A DNA stretch of 27,531 bases from a virus: positions 1-27,531 of the IMG/VR virus record IMGVR_UViG_3300025141_000590, one strand, 5' to 3'. Position 1 is the first letter of the stretch. Each line of letters opens with the position of its first letter. The notes beneath the pieces were generated by a model, which saw only the letters and a program-made list of their open reading frames with translations, searched no databases and was not told the origin of the DNA. Of this stretch, positions 1 to 7,375 are shown one piece after another. Position numbers and translations under genes: made by a program.

Positions 1-141
1 AAAGACCAAGCAGCTAAAAAAAAAATGATTGAAACCTATAATACAATTTTTAATACTAACTACAATGTCAGAACGAATTGTGGTTCTTGTATATCAACTT
101 GCTTTGACGGAATAAAAAAATTATACAATGAATACAAATAG
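1..141 (+). CDS. C-terminal part of the Cys-rich zinc-ribbon-like protein (partial, complete copy at 27112-27510)
   Basis: Base 1 is the first base of a Lys codon, and the reading frame runs to a TAG at 139-141. The 46 encoded residues are identical to the C-terminus of the complete gene at 27112-27510, including the Cys-rich stretch NCGSCISTCF. It is partial only because the window is cut here. See the full-length entry for the functional description. Confidence 0.9.
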   Translation, partial: KDQAAKKKMIETYNTIFNTNYNVRTNCGSCISTCFDGIKKLYNEYK

Positions 142-162
142 AACTTACAAAACAATTAAATG
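1..162. repeat. Terminal direct repeat (left copy), circular overlap
   Basis: Bases 1-162 match 27370-27531 with one mismatch (c at 36, a at 27405) and are otherwise identical. The mismatch is at a third codon position (ACC/ACA, both Thr) of the gene spanning the junction. The repeat cuts through two genes that are intact only when the ends are joined, so this is an assembly overlap of a circular or circularly permuted genome rather than a dedicated terminal repeat. True short terminal repeats cannot be fully excluded. Confidence 0.9.
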
Positions 163-325
163 GGTGTTGAACAACCACGTTAAAAAGAATGTCAGAAGTC
201 TTTGGACTTGGGAGAATGACAACTTTACTTGTATATTTGAAAATTACTCAGGTGATAGCAGAATATATACACCGCACCAACTTTTAAAACTTTTAAATAA
301 TGACACAGAACGAGAAACTAATTAA
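128..325 (+). CDS. Hypothetical protein, 65 aa
   Basis: The ATG at 128 overlaps the end of the preceding zinc-ribbon gene by 14 bases, and the end of this gene overlaps the DUF3310 gene by 26 bases. The protein is small and polar, with several Trp and Tyr residues and no membrane segment or recognisable motif. The N-terminal part is repeated at 27497-27531 because of the circular overlap. The tight overlaps with neighbours on both sides support a real gene in the early/middle operon. I do not recognise a family and assign no function. Confidence 0.6.
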   Translation: MNTNRTYKTIKWVLNNHVKKNVRSLWTWENDNFTCIFENYSGDSRIYTPHQLLKLLNNDTERETN

Positions 326-572
326 AAACCTAGAAAATATGCCAATAGATTTAGACTATAAAGCAACACCCGAACCAAGTTACTATTCAGGTAAGAAGTA
401 TGGTTACTCAGCAAGAAAAGTAGTAGAGGACTTCCAACCTGATAGCTACAATTTAGGGACTGCAATAAGTTACCTCTTACGTGCAGGTCATAAACCCGAC
501 AATCCTGCTGAACAAGATATACAGAAAGCAATTAATCATTTACACTTTGAACTAGACAGATTAAGCAAATAA
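300..572 (+). CDS. DUF3310 family protein
   Basis: A 90-residue protein whose C-terminal two thirds fit the phage DUF3310 pattern. Residues 50-65 read YNLGTAISYLLRAGHK, the conserved 'N..aikYl.RaghK' helix, followed by D73-L85, the 'D..KA..hL..EL' helix. Such proteins are common in early or nucleotide-metabolism regions of many phages and are sometimes labelled nucleotide kinase-like, but no biochemical function is established and no P-loop is visible here. The start at 300 is inside the previous gene, indicating translational coupling. Family assignment is fairly firm; function is open. Confidence 0.75.
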   Translation: MTQNEKLIKNLENMPIDLDYKATPEPSYYSGKKYGYSARKVVEDFQPDSYNLGTAISYLLRAGHKPDNPAEQDIQKAINHLHFELDRLSK

Positions 573-578
573 GAAATT

Positions 579-803
579 ATGAAAGACACAATAGAATTAG
601 TTACTTGGAAAGGAGTAGTTAAAAAATATGGATATAAAGAAGGAGAAAATAAAGGAACTAGATTTGGTTTGCAATTAACTTTAGATGGTATGAACGATAC
701 TCAATTTATATGGTGCGAAACTAACCTAGAACGAAAGAAGCTATTTAAGACAATAATCCGAATAGCTAAGAATGAAGGAAGGGATTTAAAAATAATAGAA
801 TAA
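579..803 (+). CDS. Hypothetical protein, 74 aa
   Basis: The ATG at 579 follows the DUF3310 stop by six bases, and the stop at 801-803 is one base before the next gene. The protein alternates polar and aromatic residues (LVTWKGVVKKYGY, TQFIWCETNLER) in a pattern suggesting a small beta-rich fold followed by a basic helix at residues 50-70. There is no membrane segment, signal peptide or metal site. I do not recognise a family. Its place in a tight same-strand cluster of phage accessory genes is the main support. Confidence 0.6.
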   Translation: MKDTIELVTWKGVVKKYGYKEGENKGTRFGLQLTLDGMNDTQFIWCETNLERKKLFKTIIRIAKNEGRDLKIIE

Positions 804-804
804 G

Positions 805-1062
805 ATGACACTATATAGCTGCGAATGTGGAAACACTATGGAAATAGGAAAAGCTACAATAGTCCTAAGAGATAAGAAATGGGTAACTAAGGAAGCACTA
901 TGTGAATGTGGTCTTTATATGGATAGCAAACCAACTGAAGGAATGCCAAGCCTTAAAAGAACTGAAGCATCTTTAAGTAAAAAAAAAAGAGGTGACAAGC
1001 TATGGGCAGGAGCAAAAGAAAAGCTAGTAGGCGAAAGAGGTATCAATGAATCATTTGACTAG
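805..1062 (+). CDS. Small zinc-ribbon-like protein, 85 aa
   Basis: The N-terminal third carries two Cys-x-Cys pairs, CECG at residues 6-9 and CECG at 33-36, spaced as in a small zinc ribbon. The rest is Lys-rich and probably disordered (KKKRGDKLWAGAKEKL). A four-Cys knuckle with a basic tail suggests nucleic-acid or protein binding, but this is inference. The stop TAG at 1060-1062 shares its G with the GTG start of the next gene, so the two are likely coupled. Confidence 0.6.
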   Translation: MTLYSCECGNTMEIGKATIVLRDKKWVTKEALCECGLYMDSKPTEGMPSLKRTEASLSKKKRGDKLWAGAKEKLVGERGINESFD

Positions 1063-1445
1063 TGAAGTTTGTAATAAAAGACAATAGAGATAAACAAAGT
1101 CTATTTAGTTACCTAAAAGAATTAGAGAACGACTACATAGTAAGTGTAAAGAAACAAAGAAACACAAGAAGCAATATGCAGAACAGTTACTATTGGAAAT
1201 GTATCGTACAAGGATTAGCAGAAGAACTAGGATATTTTCCTAATGAAATGCACGACGCTTTAAGAGCTAAGTTCTTGTCTGAATATGAAATGATAAGTTT
1301 TAATGATAATCAAATAGCAATAAATAAAATAGGAAGTACAACATCTTTAAACACTAAACAATTTGAGCAATACACAGAACAAATAAGAGTATGGGCTTTA
1401 ACTGACTTAGGGATTAGACTAATGCTTCCAAATGAACACGAATGA
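1062..1445 (+). CDS. ninB: NinB-like recombination protein
   Basis: A 127-residue protein resembling lambda NinB/Orf (YbcN family), which binds single-stranded DNA and helps RecA loading during phage recombination. Visible hallmarks are the RSNMQNSYYW block at 36-45 (the family 'R(S/T)..QN..yW' signature) and the late S92-TTSL-NTKQFEQYTEQI helix region typical of the Bacteroidota version. The start is GTG at 1062, sharing a base with the preceding TAG. There is no ATG nearby that preserves the conserved N-terminus. Together with NinG at 25704 and an SSB it suggests a phage recombination set. Confidence 0.7.
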   Translation: MKFVIKDNRDKQSLFSYLKELENDYIVSVKKQRNTRSNMQNSYYWKCIVQGLAEELGYFPNEMHDALRAKFLSEYEMISFNDNQIAINKIGSTTSLNTKQFEQYTEQIRVWALTDLGIRLMLPNEHE

Positions 1446-2077
1446 ATATAACTAACGAATGTAATATGGAGTTAATGTCTAGGTATGAAGACAATCACTT
1501 TGACTTAGCAATAGTAGACCCTCCTTATGGAATAGGTGTTACTAAAAATAAAAGACTAAATAATATATCTAATAAGGATTGGGATAATGAAATTCCTAAA
1601 AAAGAGTATTTTGAAGAATTAAAAAGAGTAAGTAAAAACCAAATCATTTGGGGAGGTAATTATTTTATAGAGCATTTAAGTAATACAAGATGTTATCTAA
1701 ATTGGGATAAATTAAACCATTCTGATACTTATGCTGACTGTGAAATGGCTTGGACTTCTTTTGATAAAAATGCAAAGATTTTTAAATATATGTGGGATGG
1801 TAATAGATATGGTTTTATTGGAGCTATAAAAGGTGTAGGTAAAAAAAGTATAAGAATGCACCCAACACAAAAACCTATTGCATTATACGAATGGATTTTA
1901 ATGAATTACGCAAAAGAAGGAGATAAGATTTTAGATACTCATTTAGGTAGTGGTTCTATTGCTATTGCTTGTCATAATCTTAAATATGACTTAACAGCTT
2001 GTGAACTTGATAAAGAATATTTTGAAGCAGCTATGAAAAGAATTGAAAAACATAAGCAGCAACTAACTATGTTTTAA
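1442..2077 (+). CDS. Orphan DNA adenine-N6 methyltransferase (beta-class)
   Basis: A 211-residue site-specific DNA methyltransferase. Catalytic motif IV DPPYG is at residues 26-30 and comes before the SAM-binding motif LDTHLGSGS at 164-172, with HPTQKP at 140-145; this motif order is that of beta-class N6-adenine enzymes. No restriction endonuclease is adjacent, so it is an orphan enzyme that probably protects phage DNA from host restriction or modulates DNA transactions. The start overlaps the NinB stop as ATGA. The C-terminus QQLTMF resembles a beta-clamp-binding peptide. Target sequence cannot be read from the protein. Confidence 0.9.
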   Translation: MNITNECNMELMSRYEDNHFDLAIVDPPYGIGVTKNKRLNNISNKDWDNEIPKKEYFEELKRVSKNQIIWGGNYFIEHLSNTRCYLNWDKLNHSDTYADCEMAWTSFDKNAKIFKYMWDGNRYGFIGAIKGVGKKSIRMHPTQKPIALYEWILMNYAKEGDKILDTHLGSGSIAIACHNLKYDLTACELDKEYFEAAMKRIEKHKQQLTMF

Positions 2078-2093
2078 ATAAATAACAATAATT

Positions 2094-2104
2094 TCTATTA
2101 TATA
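2094..2104 (+). promoter_or_regulatory. Candidate late promoter motif, copy A
   Basis: Exact TCTATTATATA in the gap between the methyltransferase and the terminase small subunit, 32 bases before the ATG at 2137. It sits in an A/T-rich context with AACAATAA just upstream, very similar to copy B. It is one of five exact copies, all intergenic and all before late genes. Whether it is a promoter, an activator site or an RNA element is not known from sequence. Confidence 0.55.
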
Positions 2105-2136
2105 ATATAGGATTGAATAATCAATCTATTTCAATT

Positions 2137-2406
2137 ATGGATAAACGAATAAACAATGGCGGTGCAAGGAAAGGTGCAGGACGAAAGTCTAAGGCAGCAG
2201 AGCAAAAGTTAATAGAGAACTTAACACCAATGAATGAAAAGGCTTTAAAGTCTTTAGAAAACGGTATAGACAAAAAAGAGCAATGGGCGGTCAAGCTGTT
2301 CTTTGAATACTTTTACGGTAAACCTCAACAAAGGGTAGATGTTACAACAAATGATGATAGTATCAATATGCCTTTAATAACATTTGTAGAAACTGATACT
2401 GAGTAA
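2137..2406 (+). CDS. terS: Terminase small subunit (putative)
   Basis: An 89-residue protein starting NNGGARKGAGRKSKAAEQ after a short leader. This basic 'GARKGAGRK' opening followed by helices is common in small terminase subunits of Bacteroidota and other phages, which recognise packaging sites on DNA. Position immediately before the large terminase is the strongest support. I prefer ATG 2137 over the in-frame TTG at 2113 because the latter adds residues unlike the family and lies closer to motif A. The protein is shorter than typical TerS, so a full homology search would be useful. Confidence 0.7.
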   Translation: MDKRINNGGARKGAGRKSKAAEQKLIENLTPMNEKALKSLENGIDKKEQWAVKLFFEYFYGKPQQRVDVTTNDDSINMPLITFVETDTE

Positions 2407-3595
2407 TAAATATAACCCTCTATTTAATTCTGACGCTAGATACTTTATAATTACAGGCGGTAGGGGTTCAGGAAAGTCTTTTGCTGTTACAGTATTTTTA
2501 ACTTTACTTACTATGTCTAAGAACATAAGAGTATTGTTTACAAGATTTACAATGGTATCAGCTCACCTGTCAATTATTCCTGAGTTCTTAGAAAAGATTA
2601 GTCTGTTAGGTTTTGAAAACATCTTTAGTGTAAACAAAGCTGAGGTAGTTAATTTAGGAAACAAGTCAGACATTCTATTTAGAGGTATTAAGACTTCAGC
2701 AGGAAATCAAACAGCAAGTCTAAAGTCATTACAGGGAATAAGCACTTGGGTACTTGATGAAGCCGAGGAACTTATAGACGAGGATATATTTGACACTATT
2801 GATTTAAGTATTAGAGAAAAGGGAATACAGAACAGAATTATACTTATACTAAATCCTGTAACTAAAGAGCATTGGATATATAAAAGGTTCTTTGAGGACA
2901 AAGGAGTTGAAGCAGGTTTTAATGGTGTTAGAGACAATGTATGCTATATCCATAGTACATACCTAGACAATGAAGATAACCTCTCACAGAGCTTCCTAGA
3001 GCGTATTAAGACTATAAAGCATAGAAACTTTAAAAAGTATCAGCATAAAATCTTAGGGGGTTGGTTAGATAAAGCTGAAGGAGTAGTCTTTGAGAATTGG
3101 TCAATAGGTGAATTTAATCCTGATGGCTTACAAACTTCTTGCGGAATGGACTTTGGTTTTAGTGTTGACCCTGATAGTCTTACAGAAGTAGCTATTGATA
3201 AAAGGAAGCGTAAGATATATTTAAAAGAACATATCTACAAGAACGGATTGAAGTCAAACGAATTAGCTAAGATTATTTTAGACAAAGTAGATAATAAACT
3301 TATCATTGCAGACTCAGCAGAACCAAGACTAATTGCAGATCTTAGACATTTAGGAGTAAATATAAAACCTGTAAAAAAAGGAACTATTGAAAGTGGTATT
3401 ACTCGTATGCAAGACTATGAACTTATCATAACTCCTGAAAGCACTAACATAGCTAAAGAATTGAATAACTATATATATGCTGACAAAGGTTCAAAGCTGT
3501 ATGTAGATAACTACAATCACGCAATAGACGGTGTTAGATATAATGTTATTTATCACTTAGATAACCCTAATGCAGGGAAGTATTACGTACAGTAA
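2396..3595 (+). CDS. terL: Terminase large subunit (non-ATG start)
   Basis: ATP-driven DNA-packaging motor and nuclease. Reading back in frame from the first ATG (2513) recovers LFNSDARYFIITGGRGSGKS, containing the Walker A motif GGRGSGKS (about residues 21-28), so the gene must begin upstream. The frame is open back to a TAG at 2387-2389, and the only codons available before the motif are rare starts: CTG 2393, ATA 2396 and CTG 2399. I give 2396, which makes about 399 aa and overlaps the terS stop. Walker B is WVLDEAEE (about 118-125). Likely RNase-H-type nuclease acidic residues are D252, D306 and D378 in MDFGFS, IADSAE and AIDGVRY. It fits the Terminase_3/3C families. Confidence 0.88.
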   Translation: MLSNKYNPLFNSDARYFIITGGRGSGKSFAVTVFLTLLTMSKNIRVLFTRFTMVSAHLSIIPEFLEKISLLGFENIFSVNKAEVVNLGNKSDILFRGIKTSAGNQTASLKSLQGISTWVLDEAEELIDEDIFDTIDLSIREKGIQNRIILILNPVTKEHWIYKRFFEDKGVEAGFNGVRDNVCYIHSTYLDNEDNLSQSFLERIKTIKHRNFKKYQHKILGGWLDKAEGVVFENWSIGEFNPDGLQTSCGMDFGFSVDPDSLTEVAIDKRKRKIYLKEHIYKNGLKSNELAKIILDKVDNKLIIADSAEPRLIADLRHLGVNIKPVKKGTIESGITRMQDYELIITPESTNIAKELNNYIYADKGSKLYVDNYNHAIDGVRYNVIYHLDNPNAGKYYVQ

Positions 3596-3612
3596 ACTAA
3601 AAACAACAAATT

Positions 3613-3623
3613 TCTATTATATA
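3613..3623 (+). promoter_or_regulatory. Candidate late promoter motif, copy B
   Basis: Exact TCTATTATATA, four bases before the ATG at 3628. The wider TTTCTATTATATAACAGA (18 bases) is shared with copy E at 15619-15636. If the TATTATATA part acts as a -10 element, transcription would begin at or just inside the start codon, giving a leaderless mRNA. That is possible but unusual, and it is the copy that fits a simple promoter model least well. Confidence 0.5.
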
Positions 3624-3627
3624 ACAG

Positions 3628-4227
3628 ATGAAAGTAAAAGTTAAAAAAGACGGCAAGGTAAAAGAGTTTAAACTAATAAGCAGTTGGAAAGATGTAACGC
3701 TAGAGAAATGGTTGAAACTTATTGATTTTGAAACAGGTACAAAAACAGAAGAAGCAACTGAAACAATAGCAGCTTTATCTAATATTCCTAAGCAGTTGGT
3801 AAAGGAATTAGCTTTAAAAGATGTAGCGGTATTAATGAGCAAGATTGCAGAGCTACAGCAAAAGCAAGATAGTTCTTTAAAAAGGATAATTGAAATAGAA
3901 GGAATTGAGTACGGCTTTCATCCTGATTTAGACTCAATTACGCTCGGGGAGTATGCCGATATCGAGACCTTTATTAAGAACGGAGTTGAAAACCATTTAG
4001 CTGAATTAATGGCTGTATTGTATAGACCGATAAAAGAAAAGAAAAATGATTTGTATATTATTGATGCTTATGATGGTAATATACGGCTCAGGGCAGAAGA
4101 AATGAAAAAGATGGCAGCAGAACAAGTGCAAAGTGCGTTGGTTTTTTTTTACAATTTCGGGAAGGAGTTGTCAGCGATTTTGCCATTGTTTTTGATGGAG
4201 CAGCTGAAGGAAATGCAGATGCAATAG
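3628..4227 (+). CDS. Tail assembly chaperone, short (G-type) form
   Basis: A 199-residue zero-frame product that I read as the abundant short tail-assembly chaperone. It begins with a small basic beta region, then helices; DLDSITLGEYADIETFI near the middle and the helical block after it resemble chaperone-like proteins of Bacteroidota siphoviruses. The strongest evidence is the overlapping -1 frame: a T9 run at 4142-4150 allows slippage into an 84-codon extension that ends at 4403 just inside the next gene. Chaperones of this class coat the tape measure protein during tail assembly. It is unusual in being next to the terminase rather than next to the tape measure gene. Confidence 0.65.
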   Translation: MKVKVKKDGKVKEFKLISSWKDVTLEKWLKLIDFETGTKTEEATETIAALSNIPKQLVKELALKDVAVLMSKIAELQQKQDSSLKRIIEIEGIEYGFHPDLDSITLGEYADIETFIKNGVENHLAELMAVLYRPIKEKKNDLYIIDAYDGNIRLRAEEMKKMAAEQVQSALVFFYNFGKELSAILPLFLMEQLKEMQMQ

Positions 4228-4403
4228 CAACAGAAAGCTTTGCAGAGAAATGGGGATGGTTTGGTGTGATGTATAGATTGACAAATGGTGAAATAGTAAA
4301 CTTAGAAAGAATAACGAATTTAGGGCTGTTAGAATGCTTGACTTGGTTAAGTTATGAAACAGATTTAAACTCACAAAATAAAGTGAAAAGAAATGGTGAA
4401 TAA
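3628..4403 (+). CDS. Tail assembly chaperone, -1 frameshift fusion (GT-type) form
   Basis: Zero-frame codons GTT TTT TTT TAC at 4141-4152 give a T TTT TTT slippery heptamer at 4143-4149. Slipping by -1 continues at TTA 4149 and stays open to TAA 4401-4403, giving a fusion of about 258 aa. The extension is clearly protein-like (FAEKWGWFGVMYRL, then NLERITNLGLLECLTWLSYE) and has no start codon arrangement of its own that fits. It fills what would otherwise be a 165-base gap before the gene at 4393, overlapping that gene by 11 bases. Frameshifted chaperones are a conserved feature of long-tailed phages. Transcriptional slippage on the T9 run is an alternative mechanism. Confidence 0.75.
4143..4149 (+). 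other. Slippery heptamer for -1 frameshifting
   Basis: T TTT TTT within a nine-T run (4142-4150), in the correct phase for a canonical X XXY YYZ slip. I do not see an obvious strong hairpin immediately downstream, so stimulation may be weak or come from elsewhere. The purine-rich stretch GGGAAGGAG at 4159-4167 lies just 3' of it; its relevance in a host that rarely uses Shine-Dalgarno pairing is doubtful. Confidence 0.7.
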
Positions 4404-4938
4404 TAAAAGTTATAATAATGTAGTAAACACTTTGCTAAGGATAGGTGAATTTCACCAACAAATAAGCACAACTTCAGTAGGGGATATTTACGATATCAAC
4501 TTAGAAAAGATGGAGAAGTTTCCTTTAATGCACATAAACCCTACATCAGTTGAAACAGGAGATAGTCAGCTTACTTATAACTTCCAAGTGTTTATAATGG
4601 ACATGGTAGGCGAGAAGTCAGATTGGCAAACTAAACAGCATGAAGACTTAACTAAGCTAGTAAATACAGAGAATAACGAGCAAGAAGTATTTAATCAGAC
4701 TTTGCATATTTGTACAGATATTATAGGAATGCTTAGGCACAGTACGCAACAATCATTAGTTGGAGTAACTGATATAAACGAACCTATCTACTTTACACAA
4801 GACCAATTTACAATAGAACCTTTTCAGGAAAGGTTTGATAACTTATGTTGTGGATATGTATTTAGTATAGGCGTATTAGTTCAAAATGATTTTCAAACTT
4901 GTAATATTCCTGTTACTGCAAGAGGTGCAGGATATTAA
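4393..4938 (+). CDS. Putative tail terminator / tail completion protein
   Basis: A 181-residue protein with a long N-terminal helix, then beta-rich sequence (DIYDINLEK, FPLMHINPTSVE, LTYNFQVFIMDMV), the layout of minor virion proteins found repeatedly in Bacteroidota phages beside HK97-gp10-like genes. Size and neighbours (chaperone before, gp10-like protein two genes later) suggest a tail terminator or neck protein that caps the tail tube. This role is inferred from context and not from a diagnostic motif. Its ATG lies inside the end of the frameshift extension, and its TAA overlaps the next ATG. Confidence 0.5.
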   Translation: MVNNKSYNNVVNTLLRIGEFHQQISTTSVGDIYDINLEKMEKFPLMHINPTSVETGDSQLTYNFQVFIMDMVGEKSDWQTKQHEDLTKLVNTENNEQEVFNQTLHICTDIIGMLRHSTQQSLVGVTDINEPIYFTQDQFTIEPFQERFDNLCCGYVFSIGVLVQNDFQTCNIPVTARGAGY

Positions 4939-5012
4939 TGTTCAAGTTTAAAATAGGAAGATTAATAGTTCAAATAGGATGGAAGAAATTTAAAATAACA
5001 ATAAAAATATAA
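4938..5012 (+). CDS. Possible 24-aa basic peptide
   Basis: The ATG at 4938 overlaps the previous stop as TAATG, the same junction used by most neighbouring genes, and the frame ends one base before the next ATG (5014). The peptide MFKFKIGRLIVQIGWKKFKI... is strongly basic and amphipathic. It fills the gap exactly, which argues that it is translated, perhaps only to couple its neighbours. With 24 codons the chance explanation remains real. Confidence 0.4.
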   Translation: MFKFKIGRLIVQIGWKKFKITIKI

Positions 5013-5013
5013 C

Positions 5014-5463
5014 ATGGCAGATTTAACAACAACAATTACAGAGAATGTCGTATTGAACGGCTCAGTCAGAGGTTCTACAAACACTTTAACAACTACAGGT
5101 ATTGTGGATGTATTTGAAAGGATATTAACTTGTACTCACTCACAGACTACAACAGTAGCAGTATTTAACTCAACTCCTTATGGTGCAGATGGTGCTTTAG
5201 ATGTAGAGAATTGTAAATACTTAAGAGTTACTAATCTAAGTGATGACCAAGATATGAAAGTAGCTTTTGTAACAGCAGCAACTAATTATCAAGTAACAGT
5301 AAGAGCAGGGGGTTCACATATCTTATTCCAAGCAGAAAATGCTTTAATTGGTGAAGAAGACGCAAGTCCTGCTTTCCCTACACTAGAAGATTTAGTTACT
5401 GTAGAGGTAAGGCCTTCAGCAACAACTGATGTGCAAGTAGAAGTGTTTGCAGCACTAGTGTAA
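5014..5463 (+). CDS. Hypothetical virion protein, 149 aa
   Basis: A Thr/Val-rich, beta-strand-dominated protein (TTTITENVVLNGSVRGS, TTTVAVFNS, NYQVTVRAGGSHILF) with no membrane segment. The composition is typical of small structural proteins such as head decoration, tail tube or connector proteins. The position between a putative tail terminator and a gp10-like protein suggests a neck or tail component. It is not clearly related to the protein at 14957, which I consider the better tail-tube candidate. The TAA overlaps the next ATG as TAATG (5461-5465). Confidence 0.55.
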   Translation: MADLTTTITENVVLNGSVRGSTNTLTTTGIVDVFERILTCTHSQTTTVAVFNSTPYGADGALDVENCKYLRVTNLSDDQDMKVAFVTAATNYQVTVRAGGSHILFQAENALIGEEDASPAFPTLEDLVTVEVRPSATTDVQVEVFAALV

Positions 5464-5990
5464 TGAATATACCGTCACTCGAAAGGTATCTTAATAGCTT
5501 TGGTAAACAAATAGTCAAACAAGCTAAAGAGAATTTGTCTAAAGCAGATAAGAAAGGAGCTTTAGAAAACTCAATAGATTTCTTTGTTATAAAAAAGGGC
5601 GGTTCAATAACAGTAAGATTTAAGATGAACTCTTACGGTGCTTTTGTAGATAAAGGGGTTTCAGGAACAGATAAAAAAAGAAGTTATAAAGACTACAAAG
5701 GTAAAACAAAGTCAAGTCCTTTTAAGTACAAAGCAAAACAACCACCATCAGGAATAATTGAAAAGTGGATTAAAAGAAAAGGTTTAAAAGGTAGGGATAA
5801 AAAGGGAAGGTTCATAACTCACAAATCTTTGTCTTTTTTAATTGCAAGAAGTATAAAGAAGAAAGGAATACAAGGTATCAGCTTCTTTCAGAAACCTTTA
5901 ATGTTAGGAATGAAACAGTTTAGCAGTAAGTTTGGGAAAGCAATAGCTGATGACATAGTAAATAGTTTAAGAAAACAAAAAATAGCATAA
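5463..5990 (+). CDS. HK97-gp10-like neck/tail protein
   Basis: A 175-residue, very basic protein. Residues 55-68 (MNSYGAFVDKGVSG) match the 'YG.fvd.GvsG' signature seen in HK97-gp10-like proteins of Bacteroidota phages, and the late 'RSIKKKGIQGISFFQKPL' is also characteristic. Family members sit at the head-tail junction of siphoviruses. The start overlaps the previous stop and the end overlaps the following start, both TAATG, so translation is probably coupled across three genes. Confidence 0.7.
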   Translation: MNIPSLERYLNSFGKQIVKQAKENLSKADKKGALENSIDFFVIKKGGSITVRFKMNSYGAFVDKGVSGTDKKRSYKDYKGKTKSSPFKYKAKQPPSGIIEKWIKRKGLKGRDKKGRFITHKSLSFLIARSIKKKGIQGISFFQKPLMLGMKQFSSKFGKAIADDIVNSLRKQKIA

Positions 5991-7375
5991 TGGCAACAAC
6001 AATAGAACAAAAACCTTTATATACTCAACTTCCTGTAGGGCAAGAAGTAATTTTTGTAGTATCAAATAATACGATAGTATCAGGCTTTACTAATGTTAGA
6101 TTTATTGCTGATGTTTATATAAGTGAAACAACACCTAGTTCAATAACTACAACATCCACAGCAACAGCAACTTTTAAAACAACTCCTAACAATGCAGGAG
6201 TAGGAATATTTGATTTTAAGCAAGTAGTTGAAAATTATGTTAGTGCTGATAATATGGCTTACAATCAAAGTAAATATAAAACAACAGTCACAAGTGATGA
6301 CACACCGCACCCTATTCATTTGATTGATAAATACTCAAGGAATAAAAAAACTTTTAGATGGTTAACTATTCAATTTAAAACACAGTACACAGACGCAAAT
6401 GGTGATGTGCAAACGGTACAGGAAATAAACTCAGTTGATTATCAATTATTCAATGGCTATTTAAAATATACTGATGAACTTTCAATATTCAATAATGACT
6501 TTGGATATGACTTAGGAAATTATAATCTATCTTCTCCAACAGATAGGTTCTTAACTAACGCTCCTGCTACTCAGTATGCTAATTTAGAAGATTACGGAAC
6601 GATTGCTTTTTTATCACCAAATGCTGATTTAAGTTACATTAAATTAATATACAAAAATAGTGCAGATGTTCAAATAGGAACAGAGAATATAACAAAGAAT
6701 TGGACTAACGGTGCTTATACTAATTTCAGTACATATATATCCGAAAGACTTTTGTACTTTGGTTGCTTTCCTGCTAACTTACAAAATTGGAGTGGAACTT
6801 TTAACGCTTTAGTTTCACCTGTAGACCAAATGAGTGGCGGCTCAATAGTTGTACAAGCTTTTGATGCTAGTGATGATGCAATTTCAAAAGGTTACACTAT
6901 AAATGTTAATTGCCCTAACTTAAAAGGATATGAAAGCATAAGACTTTGTTGGCTCAATCAGTGGGGTGCTTGGGATTATTACACTTTCACACAGAAGTCA
7001 ATTAGAAGCATATCAACTAAAGGTTCTACATACGAACAATTAGCAGGAACATGGAATGAAGCAGCTTACAGAGTAGATAGTTATAAAGGCGGCAAGAAAT
7101 CTTTTAGAGTAAACGCTACTGAGAAAATAACAATGAATTCAGACTTTGTAAGTGAAAGCGAAAATGATATGCTTGAAGAATTAATAAACAGTCCTGAAGT
7201 TTATATTTTAGAAGGATATCAAGATGACGGAGCTTACTCAGCACTTAATCAATATGTAAAACCTGTTAGGCTTACAACTTCTAGCTTTGTAAAAAAGACA
7301 GTAGCAAACGACAAACTTATTCAGTACACTTTTGAAGTAGAAAAGAGTAAAACACTAAGAACACAATCAGTATAA
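5990..7375 (+). CDS. Tail protein (putative distal tail or receptor-binding component)
   Basis: A 461-residue beta-rich protein. A distinctive mid-late block, RLCWLNQWGAWDYYTFT (about residues 315-335), occurs in a family of large flavobacterial phage virion proteins that I associate with the tail tip. There is no transmembrane segment or signal peptide. It lies immediately before an 882-aa tail protein, an arrangement like a distal tail protein followed by a tail-associated hub protein. The exact role is inferred. Both junctions are TAATG overlaps. Confidence 0.6.
   Translation: MATTIEQKPLYTQLPVGQEVIFVVSNNTIVSGFTNVRFIADVYISETTPSSITTTSTATATFKTTPNNAGVGIFDFKQVVENYVSADNMAYNQSKYKTTVTSDDTPHPIHLIDKYSRNKKTFRWLTIQFKTQYTDANGDVQTVQEINSVDYQLFNGYLKYTDELSIFNNDFGYDLGNYNLSSPTDRFLTNAPATQYANLEDYGTIAFLSPNADLSYIKLIYKNSADVQIGTENITKNWTNGAYTNFSTYISERLLYFGCFPANLQNWSGTFNALVSPVDQMSGGSIVVQAFDASDDAISKGYTINVNCPNLKGYESIRLCWLNQWGAWDYYTFTQKSIRSISTKGSTYEQLAGTWNEAAYRVDSYKGGKKSFRVNATEKITMNSDFVSESENDMLEELINSPEVYILEGYQDDGAYSALNQYVKPVRLTTSSFVKKTVANDKLIQYTFEVEKSKTLRTQSV

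Noticed and set aside
1-162. Functional short direct terminal repeat (DTR packaging)
   Set aside because: The repeat interrupts two genes and contains a mismatch, so an assembly overlap of a circular map is more likely.
4171-4374. Reverse-strand open frame opposite the chaperone extension
   Set aside because: The same DNA codes convincingly in the -1 frame of the chaperone; the reverse product is a Leu/His/Ser-rich low-complexity sequence.
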